This document shows, in pieces, positions 46,920 to 56,581 of a stretch of 64,000 nucleotides of DNA. The stretch is from assembly GCF_030348505.1 (NCBI RefSeq), contig NZ_JAUCFJ010000002.1, positions 3,476,001 to 3,540,000 of the forward strand, given 5' to 3'. The translations under genes were made by a program, and so were the position numbers. Numbering within the stretch: position 1 is the stretch's first letter; each line of letters begins with the position of its first letter. The notes below the pieces were generated by a model. The model saw only the letters and a list, made by a program, of their open reading frames with translations, ran no database searches and had not been told where the DNA came from. Origin of the DNA: Lysinibacillus sp. G4S2. Its GTDB lineage: Bacteria; Bacillota; Bacilli; Bacillales_A; Planococcaceae.

Positions 46920-47093
46920 TTATTTGTTTACATAATTAATAATTCCACTAACAAACGCACAGCATGCAATTATTATCAACCACCATGCCCACTTGTAGGG
47001 TGTCCCGTTCTTCTTTCCAACTATTAATCCAAAGATCCCTGCAAATAACAACAAAACAGCTACTATTGTTCCTACTAAAAATGGGATTTCCAT
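46920..47093 (-). CDS. 57-aa two-helix membrane protein
   Basis: ATG at 47093 with AAAGGAG upstream, stop at 46920, 16 bases before the exporter start. The sequence begins MEIPFLVGTIVAVLLLFAGI, continues FGLIVGKKNGTPYKWAWW and ends LIIIACCAFVSGIINYVNK. It has two hydrophobic helices joined by a basic turn. Good ribosome binding site and tight spacing support a real gene. The function is unknown; a small transport accessory or immunity peptide would fit the neighbours. Confidence 0.6.
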   Translation of the reverse strand: MEIPFLVGTIVAVLLLFAGIFGLIVGKKNGTPYKWAWWLIIIACCAFVSGIINYVNK

Positions 47094-47209
47094 GTTTTTT
47101 TCTCCTTTATAAAGATGAATTATAATATGTCAAATCAAGTAAAAACTCACTAGACCCTTTATTCTTTCGATACTTACTGGAGTAGTAATCTACTTCAGTT
47201 ATCACTATT

Positions 47210-47989
47210 TTAAATTTTTGATATTGAAAAAGAACCGCCTCTAATTTCTGCACTAAATATATTCTTTCCATTTTTGTATATATAAGAATCTCCAGAGTGC
47301 ATTAAAGAAAAATCACTTTTAAAGTTTCCTGAAAGTTTTTTCAAATGACACGAAAATCCGTCATTCTCTGGAATCTCTACTTTTACATTTGCCCCTGTAG
47401 AAGTCGATTCGATTTTCTGTATCATAGTTGAGGAACTTACTTTAGTAGTTCTACCAGTTGAGTTGACATTTATTTCTGAAAATTTTCCCAAAAAATCTAT
47501 TTTTGTTGATGTCGTCTGTAAGTGTAATTTCTGAATTTCCAAAAATTCTCCCGATACGTTAGATCCGATGGCATGGAAAGTAAATTCCTCCATTTTCCCT
47601 GAAAGTTTAGCCGTGCCAGATGTTAAATGACATTTGCATTTTATTGCATCAAGATGATCAACAAACAAATTAACTCCAGTACAGTCAATAGAAATAGAAT
47701 CAAATTGTTTTTTAGGTAGGTATATTTCCAAATTTGTTTTATGAAGATTGAATCCAATTTGTATCTTCTTTTTCCTACCATCTGTAATGGAAAGCTTTCC
47801 GTTTTTTACTGTATGATGAAAAAGTTTATGTTCTGGAAACTTTGTATCGGTGATTTGAACAACTTTTATTTCATCATTCTCATTTTCAAAAATATGAATA
47901 TCACCTGTGATCCAATCTAGTGCAATATCTGATATCGTATGATCTAAACAAACTTTTTTTCTATCAATCAATTCACTATATCCAACCAT
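47210..47989 (-). CDS. DUF4097-type beta-repeat protein
   Basis: 259 aa, AAAGGAG before the ATG, no signal peptide or membrane helix. The sequence is a run of short beta strands with repeats such as LTSGTAKLSGKMEEFTFHAI, TTSTKIDFLGKFSEINVNST and EIRGGSFSISK, the pattern of DUF4097 ('putative adhesin') domains. Such proteins often accompany ABC exporters and regulators involved in envelope-stress or peptide resistance. It lies 107 bp downstream of the ABC permease gene and in the same direction. A role in peptide self-resistance is inferred. Confidence 0.72.
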   Translation of the reverse strand: MVGYSELIDRKKVCLDHTISDIALDWITGDIHIFENENDEIKVVQITDTKFPEHKLFHHTVKNGKLSITDGRKKKIQIGFNLHKTNLEIYLPKKQFDSISIDCTGVNLFVDHLDAIKCKCHLTSGTAKLSGKMEEFTFHAIGSNVSGEFLEIQKLHLQTTSTKIDFLGKFSEINVNSTGRTTKVSSSTMIQKIESTSTGANVKVEIPENDGFSCHLKKLSGNFKSDFSLMHSGDSYIYKNGKNIFSAEIRGGSFSISKI

Positions 47990-48096
47990 TTCGTTTTCTC
48001 CTTTTCATTTATTATTTTCATATTTCAGCTATTCAAAAACAATCTGCATCTCGTAATACTAATCACGAAACGATCATAATGCCATTTTCTATAAAA

Positions 48097-48804
48097 TCAT
48101 TCCACTTCGATTCTATTAATTTTCCCCATCAAATTCATTGTGGCAATGATTCCTGCAGCTGTAGAAATCGCTAATAAAATCAGGCTTAAAGTACTTTTCT
48201 CAAAACTTCCGATAACAGCATTTCCAAAGAGAGCACATAACAAAAGAGCTGACACAATGGTACTAGGAACTGATTTATTGATAAAACCTATTCTCATGGC
48301 AATTAAGGAAATCCCATTCATACCTATAGACAAAATAATGATTGTTTTAATGACTGAAAACAGTAATTCTGAAGATAGCGTATCATTAACAATTGGTGAG
48401 AAAGTTTCAGTAATACTAAAAATAACGATTGGAGGAATATTACTGATAATCATTGAAGCAGTTGAAAACACAACAACTACCGCGATTTTAGAAAGTAATA
48501 TTTTTTTTCGATTGACTGGATAAGAAAATAAAAGTATCATCTTTTTCCCTTTATATTCTTCTATTACAAACCGTGAAAACATAGTTGCAGAGAGGATGGA
48601 AAAAAAAAACATACTCATAATACTAGTGAACAAAAAGATATTCGAATATTTTTGAAAATCCGGCTCATTTTCTACTTGTGCTACAACAGCTACAAAATAG
48701 ATAAATCCAATAAGAAACAGACATCCAATCATACTGATCTTCATGTAAGTATTAAGATTATTTCGTCTTAGCTCCAGTTTCATTAATTTATACAATTTTG
48801 ACAC
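48097..48804 (-). CDS. ABC-2-type permease (BcrB/EcsB-like)
   Basis: 235 aa with six transmembrane helices (for example ISMIGCLFLIGFIYFVAVVA and MFFFSILSATMFSRFVIEEY) and a cytoplasmic loop YKGKKMILLFSYPVNRKKIL typical of ABC-2 permeases. GTG 48804 overlaps the ATPase gene by 17 bases; a TTG at 48795 has better spacing from AGGGG and may be the real start. It pairs with the ATPase upstream as an exporter, probably for peptide resistance. Confidence 0.85.
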   Translation of the reverse strand: MSKLYKLMKLELRRNNLNTYMKISMIGCLFLIGFIYFVAVVAQVENEPDFQKYSNIFLFTSIMSMFFFSILSATMFSRFVIEEYKGKKMILLFSYPVNRKKILLSKIAVVVVFSTASMIISNIPPIVIFSITETFSPIVNDTLSSELLFSVIKTIIILSIGMNGISLIAMRIGFINKSVPSTIVSALLLCALFGNAVIGSFEKSTLSLILLAISTAAGIIATMNLMGKINRIEVE

Positions 48805-49525
48805 CCCTATTCGTCATTTCAAAGTAGAATTCCTCTATTCCACTAGGATACTGCCTTTTGATATCGGACAACGTTGCTTCTCCTTTAACAACTCCGTCAA
48901 CAATGATGCTCACTGTATCAGCAATTTGCTCAATTTCACTGAGAATATGACTGGAAATCAGAATGGTCATTCCATAATCCTCTACAAGATCCAAAAACAA
49001 TTTTCTCATATCGCGAATCCCAGAAGGATCTAGTCCGTTTATCGGTTCATCTAATATCAGTAATTTGGGTTGATGGACTAACGCTCTTGCAATTCCTAAT
49101 CGTTGTCGCATGCCTAATGAAAACTTTGAGACTGGCTGTGAACCTGTGTTAGCAAGCCCTACCTTTTCTAATGCTTTAGAAATATCAACCTCTTCTCTGT
49201 TCAAATAAGCAAGATGCAGACTTAAATTTTCTTCTGCTGAAAGATGTTCATAAAAAATAGGCACTTCGATAATACTACCGATGTTTCTTAAAATTTTATC
49301 CCTATTGACAGTAACATCCATACCAAGCACTTCTACTTTTCCTGCTGACGGTGTAAGTAAACCCGTTAAAATTTTAAAAATGGTTGTTTTACCCGCCCCA
49401 TTCGCTCCTAAAAAACCATAAATAGATCCTTGTCGAACAGTCATATTGCATCCTTTTATTACTTCTACATTAGAAAGCACTTTTACCAGATTTTCTGTTT
49501 TTACTACAACATCATTGTTATTCAT
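48788..49525 (-). CDS. ABC transporter ATPase (BcrA-like)
   Basis: 245 aa from ATG 49525; an upstream TTG at 49543 lies inside the GGAGG site. Walker A FLGANGAGKTTIFKIL, Q-loop region IGSIIEVPIFYEHLSAEENL, signature KFSLGMRQRLGIARAL, Walker B KLLILDEPINGLDPSGI, H-loop ILISSHILSEIEQI. It overlaps the TetR stop by eight bases. The close match to bacitracin-type BcrA exporters and the cluster context suggest self-resistance. Confidence 0.92.
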   Translation of the reverse strand: MNNNDVVVKTENLVKVLSNVEVIKGCNMTVRQGSIYGFLGANGAGKTTIFKILTGLLTPSAGKVEVLGMDVTVNRDKILRNIGSIIEVPIFYEHLSAEENLSLHLAYLNREEVDISKALEKVGLANTGSQPVSKFSLGMRQRLGIARALVHQPKLLILDEPINGLDPSGIRDMRKLFLDLVEDYGMTILISSHILSEIEQIADTVSIIVDGVVKGEATLSDIKRQYPSGIEEFYFEMTNRGVKIV

Positions 49526-50177
49526 TTTGAATGTATCCTCCAATATCAGAATAATGATCAGATATTTTTTTAATCAGTTGATCACTGACAATATCCGCCC
49601 CCAATCCCTTCATCATCTGTTGTAAAAATCTTAAACGATTAACTGTATCATCATGTTTTCGTTCAAATAGAATAGGGTTAATCCAAATATTTACTAACAG
49701 CATAAAAATCTCTGCACATTCAGTTGGATATTCCGTATTGATTGACCCATCCTCTTTTCCCTCTAACATGATTTTCGCAATATTAGGTGCATCCTTATTA
49801 ACACCATTTTTAATTCCCGTTAAGACAAATTGAGGATTTTTAATCTGCTCGCTCAAGAAACTGTCTATGGAATGTGCTTTAGGATCTGCTACAATGTGTT
49901 CTAAAATCTTTGCAAGTTTTTCTCTTGAATTGGCTGCTTGAGTATTATTAATCAAGTCGTCTAACATTTGTGCAGCATAACTAAATTGTTGCTCCATCAC
50001 TGCAAGTAATATTTCTTCTTTTGATCTGAAGTGATGATAAATCGCTCCCTTCGACATACCTAACTCGTCAATAATATCTTGTATACTCGTCTTTTCATAA
50101 CCTTTTTCTTTAAAGAGTATTGTTGACACCGATAGTATTTGTTCTAAAGTTTGTTCTGGATATTTATTTCTTGCCAT
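49518..50177 (-). CDS. TetR/AcrR-family regulator of the exporter operon
   Basis: 219 aa from ATG 50177, which has GAGGAGGAAG upstream; an in-frame ATG at 50267 would lie across the promoter. HTH: LSVSTILFKEKGYEKTSIQD, IIDELGMSKGAIYHHFRSKE. The C-terminal two-thirds form a variable helical ligand domain. A perfect palindrome in its leader suggests autorepression, relieved by a ligand such as the peptide or another drug. Confidence 0.9.
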   Translation of the reverse strand: MARNKYPEQTLEQILSVSTILFKEKGYEKTSIQDIIDELGMSKGAIYHHFRSKEEILLAVMEQQFSYAAQMLDDLINNTQAANSREKLAKILEHIVADPKAHSIDSFLSEQIKNPQFVLTGIKNGVNKDAPNIAKIMLEGKEDGSINTEYPTECAEIFMLLVNIWINPILFERKHDDTVNRLRFLQQMMKGLGADIVSDQLIKKISDHYSDIGGYIQNE

Positions 50178-50194
50178 TTTCTTCCTCCTCTTTA

Positions 50195-50211
50195 ATACCA
50201 ACCGTTGGTAT
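50195..50211. promoter_or_regulatory. TetR operator palindrome
   Basis: ATACCAAC-C-GTTGGTAT is a perfect 8+1+8 inverted repeat. It lies just after the expected transcription start and just upstream of the TetR ribosome binding site, so a bound dimer would block elongation or initiation. Confidence 0.82.
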
Positions 50212-50220
50212 CTATAACAC

Positions 50221-50249
50221 ATAATACACAACAATTTTTTCCTTGTCAA
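50221..50249 (-). promoter_or_regulatory. Sigma-A promoter of the tetR-ABC operon
   Basis: Minus strand TTGACA (50249-50244), a 17-bp spacer, TATTAT (50226-50221). The predicted start near 50214 puts the operator at about +3 to +20. Confidence 0.82.
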
Positions 50250-50632
50250 TATAAGGTAATAGTCCAAATTTTAATAAAAAGGTGAACAGTTACTTCCCTT
50301 TAACAAATTTATTAGCTGATTGCAAGTTATCATGAGGATGATGTGGCAGACCGTTTAACCTTGCTTCTCAACCGTCGTTAGGGGCAAATCAGCCATTACT
50401 TGATAGAGGCATCATTTTCACACAATCATAAGCACTAATTTTGATTTACATTCTTCACATACCAATACATTTGTGTAAAAAATATATTCAGTAGAATTTA
50501 TGATATTTTTTAAAGTTAAATAGATATTAAAAATAGATTAAAGTATGATTTCTCTTAGTCATTAACTGCTGTTCAATAAACACCTATTTATAATATAAAA
50601 ACGGATTCTACTCTTCTTTTATTTAAGATAAT
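50250..50632. other. Intergenic region, no gene seen
   Basis: AT-rich stretch between the tetR promoter and the gcvPB terminator. A short minus-strand frame near 50290-50360 (RLNGLPHHPHDNLQSANKF) has no start and may be a coding remnant. Nothing else can be supported. Confidence 0.4.
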
Positions 50633-50676
50633 AAAAAAGGCGTCCAACAAGTATGAAAAATACTCATTGGACACCT
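50633..50676 (-). terminator. Rho-independent terminator of the gcv operon
   Basis: Minus strand AAGGTGTCCAAT...GTTGGACGCCTT with an inner AGTAT/ATACT stem, followed by TTTTTTA. It lies 12 bases after the gcvPB stop. Confidence 0.88.
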
Positions 50677-50687
50677 TATACAATTAA

Positions 50688-52151
50688 TTATGCTTTTTGG
50701 TAGCGAAGCACTGGTGTACGAGCAGCACGTGTTTCGTCTAGGCGAGATACGACTGTTGTATGTGGTGCTTCTTGAACGATTGATGGATTTTCTTCTGCTT
50801 CTTTTGCAATTTGAATCATCACATCGCAGAATGCATCTAAAGTTTCTTTTGATTCTGTTTCTGTTGGTTCAATCATTAACGCCTCTTCCACATTTAATGG
50901 GAAGTAAGTTGTTGGTGGATGGTAGCCAAAGTCCAACAGACGTTTCGCAATATCTAAAGTACGAACGCCAAGTTTCTTTTGACGACGTCCTGATAATACA
51001 AATTCATGTTTACAATGACGGTTGTATGGTAGATCATAGAATGCCTCTAAGCGACGCATCATATAGTTTGCGTTTAGTACTGCGTATTCTGTAACAGCTT
51101 TTAAGCCATCTGGACCCATTGTACGGATATAAGTGTATGCACGTACGTTAATACCAAAGTTACCATAGTAAGGTTTAACACGTCCGATTGATTGTGGACG
51201 TTCGTAATCGAAGTGATATGTTCCTTCTTCTGTTCTTACTAAAACTGGTTTTGGAAGGAATGGAATTAAATCAGCTTTCACTCCTACTGGACCTGAACCC
51301 GGGCCACCGCCACCGTGAGGACCTGTAAATGTTTTGTGTAAATTTAAGTGTACGCAGTCAAAGCCCATATCACCAGGACGTGCTTTACTCATAACTGCGT
51401 TTAAGTTTGCGCCGTCATAGTATACTTTACCGCCAACAGAGTGAATTAGCTCTGCCATTTCGATAATGTTTTCTTCAAATAGACCAAGTGTATTTGGATT
51501 TGTCAGCATCAATGCCGCTGTATCAGATCCAACTACTTTGCGTAAATCCTCAATATCTACTAAACCATCTTCATCTGATTTAACAGTGATAGTTTCAAAG
51601 CCTGCAACTGTTGCCGATGCTGGGTTTGTACCGTGAGCAGAGTCAGGGACAATAACTTTATTACGGTGACCTTCACCATTTGCTTCGTGGAATGCGCGGA
51701 TCATCATTAATGCTGTCCATTCACCATGTGCACCTGCTGCAGGTTGTAATGTCACTTCATCCATACCTGTAATTTCAACTAATGAAGTTTGTAGATCATA
51801 AAGAAGCTCCATCGCACCTTGAGTTGTTGATTCATCCTGTAATGGGTGAACATTAGCAAAGCCTGAAATTCGGGCAACAGCCTCGTTAATTTTTGGATTA
51901 TATTTCATCGTACAAGAGCCAAGAGGGTAGAAACCTGAGTCTACACCGTGGTTTCGACGAGAAAGTGCTGTATAGTGGCGCATAATATCAAGCTCAGAAA
52001 CCTCTGGTAATTCCGCCTCTTCAGCACGTACTAAGTTCGCAGGAAGTAAATCTGCAAGGTCAACCTCTGGTACATCAAGTGCTTCTAAGCTATAGCCTAC
52101 GCGACCTTCTTTGGAAATTTCAAAAATGAGTGATTGATTTTCGTTATTCAT
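50688..52151 (-). CDS. gcvPB: Glycine dehydrogenase (decarboxylating) subunit 2
   Basis: 487 aa from ATG 52151, overlapping the gcvPA stop by eight bases. This is the PLP-carrying half of the split P-protein: [20 protein letters not shown] holds the Schiff-base lysine, and [15 protein letters not shown] and [19 protein letters not shown] are family signatures. With GcvPA it decarboxylates glycine and passes the aminomethyl group to lipoyl-GcvH. GcvH is not in this window. Confidence 0.97.
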   Translation of the reverse strand: MNNENQSLIFEISKEGRVGYSLEALDVPEVDLADLLPANLVRAEEAELPEVSELDIMRHYTALSRRNHGVDSGFYPLGSCTMKYNPKINEAVARISGFANVHPLQDESTTQGAMELLYDLQTSLVEITGMDEVTLQPAAGAHGEWTALMMIRAFHEANGEGHRNKVIVPDSAHGTNPASATVAGFETITVKSDEDGLVDIEDLRKVVGSDTAALMLTNPNTLGLFEENIIEMAELIHSVGGKVYYDGANLNAVMSKARPGDMGFDCVHLNLHKTFTGPHGGGGPGSGPVGVKADLIPFLPKPVLVRTEEGTYHFDYERPQSIGRVKPYYGNFGINVRAYTYIRTMGPDGLKAVTEYAVLNANYMMRRLEAFYDLPYNRHCKHEFVLSGRRQKKLGVRTLDIAKRLLDFGYHPPTTYFPLNVEEALMIEPTETESKETLDAFCDVMIQIAKEAEENPSIVQEAPHTTVVSRLDETRAARTPVLRYQKA

Positions 52152-53490
52152 TAAGAGCCCCCATTTCTGCAACAAGTGCATCAATTTCTTCCTTCGTGCG
52201 TAATTCTGTTACTGCGATTAGCACGTGATTTTTAAGAGATTCATATGTTTGACCTAATGGGTAACCACCGATGATACCTTTTTCAATTAGGCCTTTATTG
52301 ATTTCTTTCACACATTTATTTGTTTTCACAACGATTTCGTTAAAGTGTGCACCTTGGAATGCTACTGTAAAGCCTGCCGCTTCAAAAGCATTTTTAGCAT
52401 AGCGAGTTTTCGCAATATTTTGCGTAGCCATTTCACGAACGCCTTGTTTACCTAGAGCAGTCATTGCAACAGAAGCTGCAAGTGCAAGAAGTGCTTGGTT
52501 AGAACAAATATTAGACGTTGCTTTATCACGACGGATATGCTGTTCACGTGCTTGTAATGTTAAAACATAACCACGACGACCTTCTCCGTCCACTGTTTCA
52601 CCAACAAGACGGCCTGGAACTTTACGCATAAGCTTAGTTGTTACAGCAAAGAAACCACAGTGTGGACCACCAAATGCCTCAGAAATACCGAAGACTTGTG
52701 CGTCACCTACACAAATATCAGCACCTAGCTTACCAGGTGGTGTTAAAATTCCTAGTGCAAGTGGGTTTGAAGATACGACAAATAAACTTTTTGCCTCATG
52801 TGCAATATCACCCATTACTTGTAAGTCCTCTACCTGACCAAAGAAGTTAGGGTATTGTGCAATAACAGCTGCCGTATTATCATCGATTAGTTCTTTTAAT
52901 GCTTCTACATCTGTCACACCATCTTTATGTGGAACAGTAACAATTTCAATTGATTGTCCGTATGCATATGTAGCAACGACATCGCGATACTCAGGATGAA
53001 CCGCTTCAGATACTAAAATTTTCTTACGGCGTGTATGGCCAGCTGCAAGCATACCTGCCTCAGCTAACGCTGTTCCCCCATCATACATAGAAGAGTTTGC
53101 AAGATCCATACCTGTAAGCTCTGCAATCATCGTTTGGAATTCAAAAATTGCTTGTAATTCCCCTTGAGAAATTTCTGGTTGATACGGAGTGTATGCTGTG
53201 TAAAACTCTGAACGTGAAATAACATGGTCCACGATAATTGGTTTATAGTGGTTGTATACGCCAGCGCCTAAAAACGATACGTTAGCATTTGTATCTTTAT
53301 TTTTCGCAGCAAGTGCTGATAATTCTTTTAATAAAGCTGATTCAGATTTTGCTTCTTTAATATCATACAGGCCTTTAAAACGTACTTTTTCTGGAATATC
53401 CCCAAATAACTCATCAACTGAAGATACACCAATTACGTCTAACATTTCTTGTTTATCTTGCTCCGTCATTGGTAAATAACGATGTTTCAT
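52144..53490 (-). CDS. gcvPA: Glycine dehydrogenase (decarboxylating) subunit 1
   Basis: 448 aa, the usual length, GAGGGAG upstream. Typical N-terminus [20 protein letters not shown]; also [38 protein letters not shown], and [20 protein letters not shown]. It forms the heteromeric P-protein with GcvPB. It lies 25 bp after gcvT in the riboswitch-controlled operon. Confidence 0.97.
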   Translation of the reverse strand: MKHRYLPMTEQDKQEMLDVIGVSSVDELFGDIPEKVRFKGLYDIKEAKSESALLKELSALAAKNKDTNANVSFLGAGVYNHYKPIIVDHVISRSEFYTAYTPYQPEISQGELQAIFEFQTMIAELTGMDLANSSMYDGGTALAEAGMLAAGHTRRKKILVSEAVHPEYRDVVATYAYGQSIEIVTVPHKDGVTDVEALKELIDDNTAAVIAQYPNFFGQVEDLQVMGDIAHEAKSLFVVSSNPLALGILTPPGKLGADICVGDAQVFGISEAFGGPHCGFFAVTTKLMRKVPGRLVGETVDGEGRRGYVLTLQAREQHIRRDKATSNICSNQALLALAASVAMTALGKQGVREMATQNIAKTRYAKNAFEAAGFTVAFQGAHFNEIVVKTNKCVKEINKGLIEKGIIGGYPLGQTYESLKNHVLIAVTELRTKEEIDALVAEMGALNE

Positions 53491-53515
53491 AAATGTAGCT
53501 CCCTCTTTTCACCTA

Positions 53516-54619
53516 TTATTTTGAACGCTTGTAAAACGGTGTTTCAACTGTTACTACCTTTAATTGCTTACCGCGAATTTCGATTTCCAACTCAGTTCCG
53601 ATAGTTGCGAATTGGCTGTCAATTAATGCGTTACCAACATTACGTTTAGAGGAAGGAAGCTGAGTACCTGTTGTCACTTCACCGATTTCCTTACCATCCT
53701 TAAACACTTTATAGCCATGTCGAGGAATACCTTTATCGATCATTTCAATGCCCACAATTTTACGTGACAACCCAGTTTCTTTTTGTGCCACTAATGCCTC
53801 ATGACCATTAAAGTCTTCTTTATTTAATTTCACAGCAAAGCCAATACCCGCCTCAAGAGGTGAAATTGTCGCTGATAGCTCTTGCCCGTATAATGGCAGA
53901 CCTGCTTCAAAACGAAGTGTATCGCGGCAACCTAAACCTGCTGGCACAACACCTTTGTCTTTTCCAGCTTCTAAGATTTTATCCCATAAAGCTTTAATAT
54001 CTTCTGGGGAGCCGTATAATTCAAAACCATCTTCTCCTGTGTAACCACTACGAGAGACTAATGCTTTATGACCAGCAACTTCAACATCTGCTTGGAAACG
54101 GAAGTATTTAATGGCACTTACATCAGTAGCTGTTAATGATTGAAGAACTTCTTCTGCTAATGGACCTTGAAGGGCAATTTGTGCATAAGCATCTGATTGG
54201 TTGTCGATCGTCACGTCATATTGATGTTGATTTTCCATCATCCAATCATAATCTTTTTCAATATTTGACGCATTTACACAAAGTAAATAATGATTATCTG
54301 CTAATTTATACGTTAATAAATCATCGACAACACCACCATCTTCATAGCACATTGCATTATATTGCGCTTGACCAACTGCAATTTTCGAAATGTCATTTGT
54401 CAAAAGATTTTGTAAAAAATTTAGAGAATCAGGGCCAGTTACTAAAATTTCACCCATATGTGATACATCAAATAAACCTGCACGATTACGTACTGCATCA
54501 TGTTCTTCTTTAATAGAAGAGAATTGTACTGGTAATTCCCATCCACCGAAGTCAATTGTTTTACCACCATACTTTGCGTATTCGTCAAATAGAGGTGTAC
54601 GTTTTAATTCGTTCGCCAT
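53516..54619 (-). CDS. gcvT: Aminomethyltransferase (glycine cleavage T-protein)
   Basis: 367 aa, AAGGGGG before the ATG. Signatures: [71 protein letters not shown], and [20 protein letters not shown]. It moves the methylene group from aminomethyl-lipoyl GcvH to tetrahydrofolate and releases ammonia. It is the first gene after the glycine riboswitch. Confidence 0.97.
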   Translation of the reverse strand: MANELKRTPLFDEYAKYGGKTIDFGGWELPVQFSSIKEEHDAVRNRAGLFDVSHMGEILVTGPDSLNFLQNLLTNDISKIAVGQAQYNAMCYEDGGVVDDLLTYKLADNHYLLCVNASNIEKDYDWMMENQHQYDVTIDNQSDAYAQIALQGPLAEEVLQSLTATDVSAIKYFRFQADVEVAGHKALVSRSGYTGEDGFELYGSPEDIKALWDKILEAGKDKGVVPAGLGCRDTLRFEAGLPLYGQELSATISPLEAGIGFAVKLNKEDFNGHEALVAQKETGLSRKIVGIEMIDKGIPRHGYKVFKDGKEIGEVTTGTQLPSSKRNVGNALIDSQFATIGTELEIEIRGKQLKVVTVETPFYKRSK

Positions 54620-54755
54620 TCTTTTTGCCCCCTTATTGTTAGTTACATTTTTACTAGTAGTAGTTCGTCTGTTCTTCTTATATTAGTACAGTTCATGTTT
54701 CACTTACTTGTTCATCCAAATAAATAAGAGGAAATTAGGCAAAACATTCTGACAT

Positions 54756-54794
54756 AAAAAAAGACAGACGAACCCCTTTTCGGGATTCTCTGTC
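54756..54794 (-). terminator. Riboswitch-linked terminator (expression platform)
   Basis: Minus strand GACAGAGAATCCCG...GGGGTTCGTCTGTC forms a long stem with a short AAAA loop, followed by TTTTTTTATG. The stem begins in the last paired strand of the second aptamer (GGACAGAG), so glycine binding can compete with it and turn the operon on. Confidence 0.88.
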
Positions 54795-54985
54795 CTTGCA
54801 CCTGAAAGTTACACCAGACTGGCTCGCATTGTTACAATGCCAATCAGCCGGCTTTCCCCTTTGGTGGCTGTTGTATTACAGCTCTCTCCAGAGTTGCGTC
54901 TTGTACGAGTCCTTTTACCTGAGAGATTCATAACACTTTGCTACTTGCTCCTTCGGTGACGTCTACACGTGCTCTCCCCGCACAA
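54793..54985 (-). ncRNA. Tandem glycine riboswitch
   Basis: Two glycine aptamers in series on the minus strand. Aptamer 1 has GGAGAGC...CACCGAAGGAGCAAGT, then AATCTCTCAGGTAAAAGGAC and CTCTGGAGAGAGC. Aptamer 2 has CACCAAAGGGGAAAGCC, then AACTTTCAGGTGCAAGGAC. These are the conserved gcvT-element cores, and the element precedes gcvT, as in Bacillus. The operon promoter should lie just beyond 54985; no convincing pair was assigned. Confidence 0.95.
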
Positions 54986-55132
54986 TCATCCGCCCAAGAT
55001 AATCTTGGTACTATTTAGTATTCAATGAACATTAAGTTACTTATTTGTCTATATCCTAACATTAATTGCATTGAAAAGGCAAACATTTTTTATTTTATAA
55101 TGAAACACGAACGTTAAAATCATCAATACACA

Positions 55133-55648
55133 TTATCGTTCGCCTTTTAACCTTTTAACTTGGAATACTAAATACTCAAGAATTTGGCGGATTGTTCTAC
55201 CTTCAGTTAACACTTGTATATGTCCTGCCTCACGATAGAACTTTCTTCTGTAATGATACAGATTCTCAAGCTCCTCTTTTGTTGAACTTTGTACAATCGG
55301 TCTGTTTGGGTCATGCTGTATTCGTTTGTAAATATCTTCGAATGTCGCATCTAAAAAAAACACGAGTCCGCTGCGTCTCATTATTTTTCGATTTTCAACA
55401 TTGACCGCAACTCCACCACCTGTTGAAATAATACAAGCTTCATCTCGGAAATTTTTCAAAAATTCTGTTTCTATTTCTCGAAAACGTGCTTCGCCGTATT
55501 TTTCAAAAATCTGTGGAATGGTCATGCCCTGCTGTCTCACTATTTCATGATCCATATCATAATATGGCATCTTTAGTAAATAGCTTAAACGTCTTCCTAA
55601 CGCACTTTTCCCGCAGCCCATAAAGCCAACTAAATATATTTTTCGCAT
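55133..55648 (-). CDS. aroK: Shikimate kinase
   Basis: 171 aa from ATG 55648; AAGGTG lies six bases upstream, while the GTG at 55657 falls within it. P-loop YLVGFMGCGKSALGRRLSY, shikimate-binding DMD and EIETEF region, STGGGVAVNVENR, and the lid R in FLDATFEDIYKRIQHDPNRP. It phosphorylates shikimate at O3 in aromatic amino-acid synthesis. It follows comGG by 19 bp, as in related Bacillus-like genomes, so read-through from comG is possible. Confidence 0.94.
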   Translation of the reverse strand: MRKIYLVGFMGCGKSALGRRLSYLLKMPYYDMDHEIVRQQGMTIPQIFEKYGEARFREIETEFLKNFRDEACIISTGGGVAVNVENRKIMRRSGLVFFLDATFEDIYKRIQHDPNRPIVQSSTKEELENLYHYRRKFYREAGHIQVLTEGRTIRQILEYLVFQVKRLKGER

Positions 55649-55667
55649 TCGAATCACCTTCTTATAA

Positions 55668-55868
55668 CTACGATTCTACACTGTCTGACAAAATTTGTCC
55701 TAATAAATTTATCGTAGCTCGAACATTCATCTTTTCTAGCCCTTCATATGTTCGAAACTGAATTTCATAAGACGCACAATACGTAAGAACAAAAGTAGTT
55801 ACAAAAAATAATAATGCAATTGCGATTAAAAAAATAGCCCCTCTGTCATTTTTCAATAACCGGTACAT
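55668..55868 (-). CDS. comGG: ComGG-like minor pseudopilin
   Basis: 66 aa from ATG 55868 (AAGGAG ten bases upstream), overlapping comGF by 23 bases. The hydrophobic stretch AIFLIAIALLFFVTTFVLTY near the N-terminus is pilin-like, but there is no canonical GF(T)xxE processing site. It is much shorter than B. subtilis ComGG (about 124 aa). The call rests on position at the end of the comG operon. Confidence 0.7.
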   Translation of the reverse strand: MYRLLKNDRGAIFLIAIALLFFVTTFVLTYCASYEIQFRTYEGLEKMNVRATINLLGQILSDSVES

Positions 55869-56271
55869 AGAAGGTTCGCTCCTTTTGGATACCACTTGGA
55901 AGTTCAACAGTTACTGTTAACATATTTTTTTCATATTTGAACTGGCATTTATTAATACCAATTAGCAGTGGCACATGACCACCCTTCACTTGATCGCGAA
56001 TAATATTACTATAACAATCAATATTATGAGTTGCATCTGCTGCTTGGAAGGTTATTCTCTTTTGATCTTTTCGAATCGTGAATGATGAAATATCCTCTAA
56101 ATACATATTCAAATCATAAACAAATAGCTCCCACTTCGATTGTTCATCGGATAGTACCGTTACTTTCATTTCTGCGAACCATAACATAATGAAAACAACA
56201 AGATGTGCAATAAGCATAAAAACAACTAATTGAAACAATGCTTCTAATAATGTATAACCCCGCTCATTCAT
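55846..56271 (-). CDS. comGF: ComGF-like minor pseudopilin
   Basis: 141 aa from ATG 56271 (AGGTG six bases upstream), overlapping comGE by eight bases. It begins MNERGYTLLEALFQLVVFML, a class-3 prepilin signal with cleavage after the Gly and Glu at +5. The rest is beta-rich with NIDCYSNIIRDQVKGGHVPL typical of ComGF. It helps form the competence pseudopilus. Confidence 0.87.
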   Translation of the reverse strand: MNERGYTLLEALFQLVVFMLIAHLVVFIMLWFAEMKVTVLSDEQSKWELFVYDLNMYLEDISSFTIRKDQKRITFQAADATHNIDCYSNIIRDQVKGGHVPLLIGINKCQFKYEKNMLTVTVELPSGIQKERTFYVPVIEK

Positions 56272-56581
56272 CGACTTCACCTGTCTGCTGGATACATTTT
56301 TTACGTAATTCTCTTGTATTTTGAAAGCTTACACATACCCCTTGTCCATCAAAAGCCCAAGTAAATTCTACATTTTCAATTATTTTAGAGCCTTCCGCTT
56401 GCTGTAAATAGTAATATTGCTTTAAACCTTCATAAGCCGTTTCAGCTGCGATGACCTCTAGCTTCTTGTTATAAAGCGTTGTTTTCATCGTGTAGCTAAT
56501 TGGTATTAACGTCGTGCATAATAACATGACAATGACCACTGATAAAATCGTTTCTACAAATGAATAACCAGATTCATTCAA
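56264..56581 (-). CDS. comGE: ComGE-like minor pseudopilin
   Basis: 105 aa, TTG start with GGGAG eight bases upstream, overlapping the comGD stop by eight bases. It begins MNESGYSFVETILSVVIVML, a prepilin signal. Contains a Cys near the end (KCIQQTG) that could pair with another pilin. Position in the operon supports the name. Confidence 0.82.
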   Translation of the reverse strand: MNESGYSFVETILSVVIVMLLCTTLIPISYTMKTTLYNKKLEVIAAETAYEGLKQYYYLQQAEGSKIIENVEFTWAFDGQGVCVSFQNTRELRKKCIQQTGEVDE

